Below the pieces are notes generated by a model, which worked only from the letters and a program-made list of their open reading frames with translations, was not told the DNA's origin and made no database searches. Positions 6,482 through 8,775 of a DNA stretch of 8,775 bases are shown one piece after another. The stretch comes from JAWXBM01 sp964602895 (GTDB lineage: Bacteria; Pseudomonadota; Gammaproteobacteria; Xanthomonadales; SZUA-36), in the NCBI GenBank assembly GCA_964602895.1, contig CAZRTG010000153.1, forward strand, positions 1 through 8,775. The letters run 5' to 3'. Position 1 is the first letter of the stretch, and each line of letters begins with the position of its first letter. Made by a program: the position numbers and the translations under genes.

Positions 6482-6506
6482 CGGTTTGAACAGAATGATT
6501 AAACCG
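6482..6506. other. Stem-loop after the MliC-like gene
   Basis: CGGTTT and AAACCG pair as 6-bp arms around a 13-nt loop, directly after the stop codon of the lysozyme-inhibitor gene and before the short attC. There is no U-tract, so terminator function is doubtful. It could stabilise the 3' end of the message or be an outer remnant of a longer attC. Confidence 0.3.
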
Positions 6507-6509
6507 TAC

Positions 6510-6881
6510 TCAGGATTCTTTGCACAGTTCGATGATCTCACCCGAAGTGCCATCAGCCAGGTGATGGAAAAGCGTGCCTTCGGATCCTGGACCGGAGCCC
6601 TTGGTCCACCACTCCAGTTCGTCGCCCACGTAACGCGCACCACTGGCAGATACCGCGATTTGCAGGTTGTAGCCATTGCCCTTGTATTGAACCGTGGCCG
6701 TGTCGGTGGAAGGGTAGGTTGCAGCTATCGTTTCGCCGCTCTCGCACTGATAGTTATGCACGGCGGGCGTTGACGGTGCTGCTGCCATAGGCGTTGGGGC
6801 GTCCACTGTATCCTGCGTGGAACGGTCACAGGCGGAAACGAACAGAATTGAAGCGAGTGTCAAGGGAATCAGGATTTTCAT
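6510..6881 (-). CDS. MliC-family lysozyme-inhibitor lipoprotein
   Basis: The 123-aa product starts with a lipoprotein signal peptide ending in the lipobox V15-S-A-C18, then a Thr/Pro/Ala-rich linker (19-42) and one compact beta domain. The domain shows YQC at 44-46, SASGARY at 78-84, WWTKG at 91-95 and a closing ELC at 118-120. C46 and C120 could form the family disulfide. These are the signatures of MliC/PliC proteins, which bind and block c-type lysozymes; the SGxxY loop enters the lysozyme active site. Asp at +2 after the lipid-modified Cys would signal inner-membrane retention under the Escherichia coli rule, unusual for a family acting at the outer membrane. The ATG has CGGAG eight bases upstream; the open frame to 6968 lacks a signal peptide. 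It follows the methyltransferase and precedes a short attC. Confidence 0.87.
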   Translation of the reverse strand: MKILIPLTLASILFVSACDRSTQDTVDAPTPMAAAPSTPAVHNYQCESGETIAATYPSTDTATVQYKGNGYNLQIAVSASGARYVGDELEWWTKGSGPGSEGTLFHHLADGTSGEIIELCKES

Positions 6882-7064
6882 ACGAGTCTCCGTATTGTTG
6901 GTGTTTGGTCCAGAATTTGGATTGGCCGGCGCCAGCGGCGCTGGTGTTTGTATTGGATGAATTGCCATGTTTCATGCCTGCGTTGATTGACCATCATTAC
7001 GGCAAACCTGGACCTGGTTTTGCCATTATTTTCAAGATTGTTCTCATCACACCATGCCATGAAC
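6882..7064. other. 183-bp gap between methyltransferase and MliC-like genes, with two hairpins
   Basis: No convincing attC separates these genes. Two structures are visible. One, at 7001-7024, has arms GGCAAA/TTTGCC. The other, at 6932-6944, is CCAGCG-G-CGCTGG, next to a GGCGCC palindrome. On the minus strand the first hairpin is flanked by AACAATC and CGTAATGATG, which could be relics of R'' and R', so an eroded attC is possible. A short open frame crosses the region (6878-7087) but looks non-coding. The Shine-Dalgarno GGAG at the MliC start is clear. Confidence 0.35.
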
Positions 7065-7595
7065 TTAATCGTCTTGTTGGATAGCACCGGAGACTCGTCT
7101 GAAAATCCGGCGGCCTTTTTCTGCCGTTACCAGCTTCCAGACCCCCCTGTCACCGAACTGGCATTCAATGTACTCCTGATTGCCCGGTGTATCCGCAACC
7201 AGGACATAGCCATTATCCGCGGTCGCATGTGCCGCTTTGGAAAGCAGCGCCACTTTGTCTTTAACGTCCCTGAACATGTGCACAATACGGTCCAGCATAA
7301 CAACATCAAACGTCCTATTCGGATGATATTCCGTCAGATCGCTTACCACACCCTCAACTGACAGGTTCTCTCGTTGGGCGGCAACAAGGATTTGACGAAT
7401 ACCGGTTGGCGAAATATCCACCGCCACAACCTGATGCCCCAGACGTGCAGCCACCAGCGTATCCCGACCCTGGCCGGCGCCCAGGTCCAAAACAGTAGAA
7501 GCAGCGGGCAGGGCGTTGAATAGCTCCACAAACTCAGGGAACGGGTCGCCACACGCGGCGTCATTCCGTTGGTATTCGAGTTCATAGTCGGTCAC
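7065..7595 (-). CDS. Class I SAM-dependent methyltransferase, TehB-like
   Basis: The 176-aa protein has the class I methyltransferase order: motif I VLDLGAGQGRD at 35-45 (SAM-binding glycine loop), an acidic residue closing strand two in VVAVDIS (D60, ribose contact), VVSDLTEY at 83-90 (motif III), and FDVVMLDRIVHMF at 96-108 (motif IV). The GQGRD and VDISPTGI pattern resembles the TehB/thiopurine-like branch, small cytosolic enzymes that methylate small molecules such as tellurite or thiols. The substrate cannot be told from sequence. It is slightly short for the family (about 190-200 aa), with a basic C-terminus after the last strand. The start is GTG with GGAG seven to eight bases upstream. 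The attC R' box of the preceding cassette lies 22 bases before it, so it begins a new cassette. Confidence 0.86.
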   Translation of the reverse strand: MTDYELEYQRNDAACGDPFPEFVELFNALPAASTVLDLGAGQGRDTLVAARLGHQVVAVDISPTGIRQILVAAQRENLSVEGVVSDLTEYHPNRTFDVVMLDRIVHMFRDVKDKVALLSKAAHATADNGYVLVADTPGNQEYIECQFGDRGVWKLVTAEKGRRIFRRVSGAIQQDD

Positions 7596-7616
7596 GGCAC
7601 GACTCCAGGTAGTGTC

Positions 7617-7676
7617 ATATAACGCCTGAATGAAGCCGAACCACGAAGTGGTTTCGGCTTGAATGAATTATAAGGC
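7617..7676 (-). repeat. Integron attC site (60 bp)
   Basis: On the minus strand it reads R'' GCCTTAT, then AATTCATTCAAGCCG, a near-palindromic centre with ACCACTTCGTGGT, then CGGCTTCATTCAGGCG and R' GTTATAT. The left half matches the classic aadA-type attC except for two bases of R''. Arms AAGCCGAA and TTCGGCTT pair with one extrahelical base between the inner parts, as expected for a folded attC bottom strand. It follows the NTF2-like gene by six bases and precedes the methyltransferase. Confidence 0.9.
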
Positions 7677-7682
7677 GCCACG

Positions 7683-8114
7683 CTACCTCTCAGCTGGAAA
7701 GTAGTAAACGCGTTGAATCAAACCATCGGAGAACTCATAAACGGAGATACTTCTTTGTGACTTGCTTCCTGATTTTCCTTGCCAACTTGTGGTCTCAATG
7801 GCGCTGATTCTGCTTGAAGTTGAGGTGGTCTCCGACAGAGAAGACTGGCATGTTGGGCAAGATGCAAAGTAAGCGTCCATGCTCGTAATCAGTGCACTTT
7901 TGCCTTTGGTTTCTATTGCCAGCTTGTCGTCAGAGATACTAAACCACACGACGTCATCGGTAACGTACTTCGCCATAGCGGCACTATCGTGGGCATTGAA
8001 CGCCGCAAAGTACTGTTCAACTGTGTGCAAATGAGAAGTTGCCGAATCCTCGGAATAAATAACTGGCGTGAATAGCAGAACAAACGTGATGGCAAAAATC
8101 TTTGAAGTCATCAT
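7683..8114 (-). CDS. Exported NTF2/SnoaL-like domain protein (143 aa)
   Basis: A Sec signal peptide (MMTSKIF, hydrophobic to about residue 20, probable cleavage near S21) is followed by a cone-shaped alpha+beta fold of the NTF2-like superfamily. The helix HTVEQYFAAFNAHDSAAMAKYVTDDV begins near 30, and late strands include RSISVYEFSDGLIQRVYYF (from about 121). The pattern 'YFAAFNAHD...YVTDDVVW' is the usual signature of SnoaL-like/DUF4440 proteins, which serve as small-molecule isomerases, hydrolases or binding domains. No catalytic pair can be assigned. A CPTC motif at 86-89 may form a disulfide in the periplasm. Two ATGs are adjacent (8114 and 8111); AGGAGA lies five bases before the first. 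It sits alone between two good attC sites, so it is a textbook single-gene cassette. Confidence 0.85.
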   Translation of the reverse strand: MMTSKIFAITFVLLFTPVIYSEDSATSHLHTVEQYFAAFNAHDSAAMAKYVTDDVVWFSISDDKLAIETKGKSALITSMDAYFASCPTCQSSLSETTSTSSRISAIETTSWQGKSGSKSQRSISVYEFSDGLIQRVYYFPAER

Positions 8115-8129
8115 GTTCTCTCCTGTGGT

Positions 8130-8189
8130 GCCAAACTTCTGACTCAAGCCGCTCCGCGAAGTGGCGTCGGCTTTAATGAATTGTCAGGC
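8130..8189 (-). repeat. Integron attC site (60 bp)
   Basis: On the minus strand it runs R'' GCCTGAC, AATTCATTAAAGCCGACG, a loop with ACTTCGCGG, GCGGCTTGAGTCAG, and R' GTTTGGC. Each core box differs from consensus (RYYYAAC, GTTRRRY) at one base, and AAGCCG/CGGCTT pair in the stem. It is the most complete classic 59-base element in the window. It follows the YCII-domain gene and ends 15 bases before the NTF2-like start. Confidence 0.92.
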
Positions 8190-8198
8190 AGCTTACGG

Positions 8199-8215
8199 GG
8201 TATCAAGGTGATACC
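8199..8215. other. Hairpin spanning the stop codon of the YCII-domain gene
   Basis: GGTATCA-AGG-TGATACC is a perfect 7-bp stem with a 3-nt loop. On the transcribed strand the TGA stop is inside one arm. No T-run follows. It may protect the 3' end of the message or slow the terminating ribosome. Confidence 0.45.
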
Positions 8216-8670
8216 TTCGAGATTTTACGACTGATTTCATTCATCATCATGAGACCCGCAGAACCATATAACTGGTGGTATTCGGCAATCATCTCGCCGT
8301 TAATAATTACCGGGTCGGTAGAGACATGAGTCTTCACCGTCGCGATGTCCGAGTCGGCGAAAATGAAGATGCCTCTCCATCCATCGACGCCGTCAAGCGG
8401 CCCGGCAAACACCAGTTTTTCCTCATTGGCAAGACGCTGAATGTTTGCCATATGTTCCGCAAACATTTGAGTGCGTTTTTCTCCCTTTGGGATTTCGGTT
8501 GGACCAGTCTTGAGCACGACAAGCACATAGTTCCTCATTCCGCGCTCATCAGCGCCCAGAGTTTTTGCCAACGCATCGTCGTAGGGAATTGCCGGCCTGT
8601 CGTGTGCGATTGCGGTTGCCAGATAAAGAGACAGGATACTCAAGAAAACAAATGGTGTGTATCGAGACAT
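8203..8670 (-). CDS. Exported YCII (YciI-like) domain protein (155 aa)
   Basis: A signal peptide (M1-S-R-Y, hydrophobic 6-20, probable cleavage near A20-A22) precedes a single YCII domain. Recognisable parts are MRNYVLVVLKTG (45-56), FAEHMANIQRLANEEKLVFAGPLDG (from 70, with H73) and a late DPVIINGEMIAEYHQLYG (from 119). H73 and D119 occupy the places of the His/Asp pair thought to form the active site of YCII proteins. The fold is a ferredoxin-like dimer related to muconolactone isomerase, and its function is mostly unknown. Export is unusual, since YciI itself is cytosolic. The start is ATG at 8670 with GGAG eight bases upstream; the in-frame ATG at 8682 is a weaker choice because it overlaps that ribosome-binding site. 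It is the first visible cassette of the array. Confidence 0.84.
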   Translation of the reverse strand: MSRYTPFVFLSILSLYLATAIAHDRPAIPYDDALAKTLGADERGMRNYVLVVLKTGPTEIPKGEKRTQMFAEHMANIQRLANEEKLVFAGPLDGVDGWRGIFIFADSDIATVKTHVSTDPVIINGEMIAEYHQLYGSAGLMMMNEISRKISKVSP

Positions 8671-8775
8671 TGACAGCTCCATGTTATTCGAAGGAAGCAG
8701 AAGCAAAAGGAGCGAAAGGGTACAGGCCACTAGCCCGGATTATTCATGAAGAGGTAAAAACAAAAGCCACGGTTG
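8671..8775. other. Right-edge upstream region of the YCII gene
   Basis: These 105 bases hold no supported gene and no attC consensus. A CTAGCCCGGATTATTCATGA stretch (8731-8750) reminds me of insertion-sequence ends seen in proteobacteria, but I cannot confirm this. A TTGTTT-TAATCC pair on the minus strand has poor spacing for a promoter. Confidence 0.3.

Noticed and set aside
6882..6968. 29-residue N-terminal extension of the MliC-like gene
   Set aside because: The ATG at 6881 has a Shine-Dalgarno sequence and begins a textbook lipoprotein signal. The extension is Pro/Asn-rich and would block export.
6878..7087. 69-aa open frame on the minus strand bridging the methyltransferase and MliC-like genes
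   Set aside because: It overlaps both genes, lacks a ribosome-binding site and has random-looking basic composition.
8731..8750. Insertion-sequence terminal repeat at the right edge
   Set aside because: It resembles IS ends I remember, but no partner repeat, target duplication or transposase is in the window.
2966..8775. CRISPR array or anti-phage defence island
   Set aside because: The repeated elements are unequal attC-type palindromes separated by genes, not identical short repeats with spacers, and no nuclease, helicase or Cas-like protein is encoded.

Overview
The window reads as a gammaproteobacterial chromosome segment of moderate GC, with two very different halves. This placement rests on general protein character and attC style only; there is no rRNA or marker gene to fix a taxon.

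Positions 1-2919 hold a two-gene plus-strand operon. It encodes a six-helix membrane protein of unknown function built from three repeated helix pairs, then a twin-arginine-exported FAD-dependent oxidoreductase resembling spermidine dehydrogenase (SpdH). This half looks like ordinary, densely coding chromosome.

From 2966 to the right edge every supported gene is on the minus strand, short (83-176 aa), mostly unrelated to its neighbours, and separated by imperfect palindromes. Two of these palindromes (8130-8189 and 7617-7676) are close matches to integron attC sites (59-base elements). A third (5158-5213) is good, and others (6435-6480, 4469-4531, 6100-6138) are increasingly degenerate. I interpret this half as a gene-cassette array of a chromosomal integron read right to left. 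The integrase and attI would lie beyond 8775, and the old end of the array abuts the spermidine-dehydrogenase-like gene. No integrase is visible.

Cassette products from right to left are: exported YCII-domain protein; exported NTF2/SnoaL-like protein; SAM-dependent methyltransferase; MliC-type lysozyme-inhibitor lipoprotein; 96-aa unknown; 167-aa conserved unknown whose C-terminus is encoded by a repeat; 83-aa membrane protein; 87-aa unknown; 95-aa membrane protein; bacterial-PH-domain membrane protein; 113-aa membrane protein; and a class II (c'/c556-like) cytochrome c. The last three genes lack convincing attC sites, so they may be very old cassettes or flanking chromosome. Eight of the twelve products appear exported or membrane-embedded.

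A perfect palindrome with 24-bp arms (5500-5549) and an adjoining 15-bp tandem duplication sit between two array genes, where an attC might be expected. This is a REP/MITE-like insertion that now supplies the stop codon of the 167-aa gene.
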